From assembly GCA_019136335.1 (NCBI GenBank), contig JAGVUK010000268.1, positions 1 to 6,169 of the forward strand: a stretch of 6,169 nucleotides of DNA, read 5' to 3'. This stretch comes from Methanomicrobiales archaeon (GTDB lineage: Archaea > Halobacteriota > Methanomicrobia > Methanomicrobiales > Methanoculleaceae). Positions 6,082 to 6,169 of this stretch are shown here, piece after piece (the stretch's first letter is position 1; each line of letters begins with the position of its first letter). The position numbers and the translations under genes were made by a program. The notes beneath the pieces were generated by a model, which saw nothing but the letters and a program-made list of their open reading frames with translations, had not been told where the DNA came from and made no database searches.

Positions 6082-6169
6082 CCTGTCTCTTTGCTCTCGG
6101 GAAGCGGGCGGGCATCCGGCTTTTCGGGAGGGGATCTCTTTCGACCGGGGCGCGTCCTGTGGCCTGCCC

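Larger units (their letters stand above)
5906..6169. other. Non-coding upstream region and presumed operon leader
   Basis: No supportable gene was found in these 264 bases on either strand. The region holds the candidate TATA box, the CTATT/AATAG repeat and the DUF5806 ribosome binding site. Between them is a C-rich stretch (about 6034-6056) with GC-rich self-complementary words such as GCGGCCGC (6039-6046) and CCGGCCGG-like sequence near 6010. These could make the leader RNA structured. I do not recognise a riboswitch, including the bacterial molybdenum cofactor motif. The last 85 bases could be the edge of a neighbouring gene, but no frame is convincing. Confidence 0.45.

Noticed and set aside
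6085..6169. Possible start or end of another gene at the right edge
   Set aside because: Short open stretches exist on both strands, but there is no start codon with a sensible ribosome site and no recognisable protein sequence.

Overview
The window looks like chromosomal DNA from a methanogenic euryarchaeon, most likely of the Methanomicrobiales (Methanoculleus-like). This is an inference from four things: GC-rich coding sequence, a DUF5806 protein (a family I know only from archaea), an archaeal-type GlmM phosphohexomutase, and a MobB-MoaE fusion of the kind found in methanogens, together with TATA-type promoter elements. No rRNA, tRNA, CRISPR array, insertion sequence or attachment site was seen.

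All four genes lie on the minus strand, so transcription runs from right to left. The far right (5906-6169) is a non-coding upstream region with a TATA-like box and a small inverted repeat. Then come a DUF5806 gene (5905-5357), a fused mobB-moaE gene for molybdenum/tungsten cofactor synthesis (5360-4605, sharing an ATGA stop/start with the gene before it) and glmM (4600-3242, beginning 4 bases after the previous stop). These three form a tight, probably translationally coupled operon. A 173-base intergenic region (3069-3241) follows. It holds a good TATA box, a small palindrome where transcription should start and a weak hairpin.

The left half (3068 down to the window edge) is one uninterrupted minus-strand reading frame of at least 1022 codons that runs off the window. 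It encodes a large soluble protein that I do not recognise. Almost all of it is a tandem alpha-helical repeat with a period of about 39 residues, and this is the most interesting object in the window.

Functionally, the operon joins cofactor assembly (MoaE makes molybdopterin with MoaD; MobB is a GTP-binding adaptor for guanylylation) to amino-sugar activation for envelope glycans (GlmM) and a conserved archaeal protein of unknown role. No biochemical link between these is visible, so their co-transcription may be for supply rather than one pathway. The giant repeat protein has its own promoter, and its connection to the operon is unknown.
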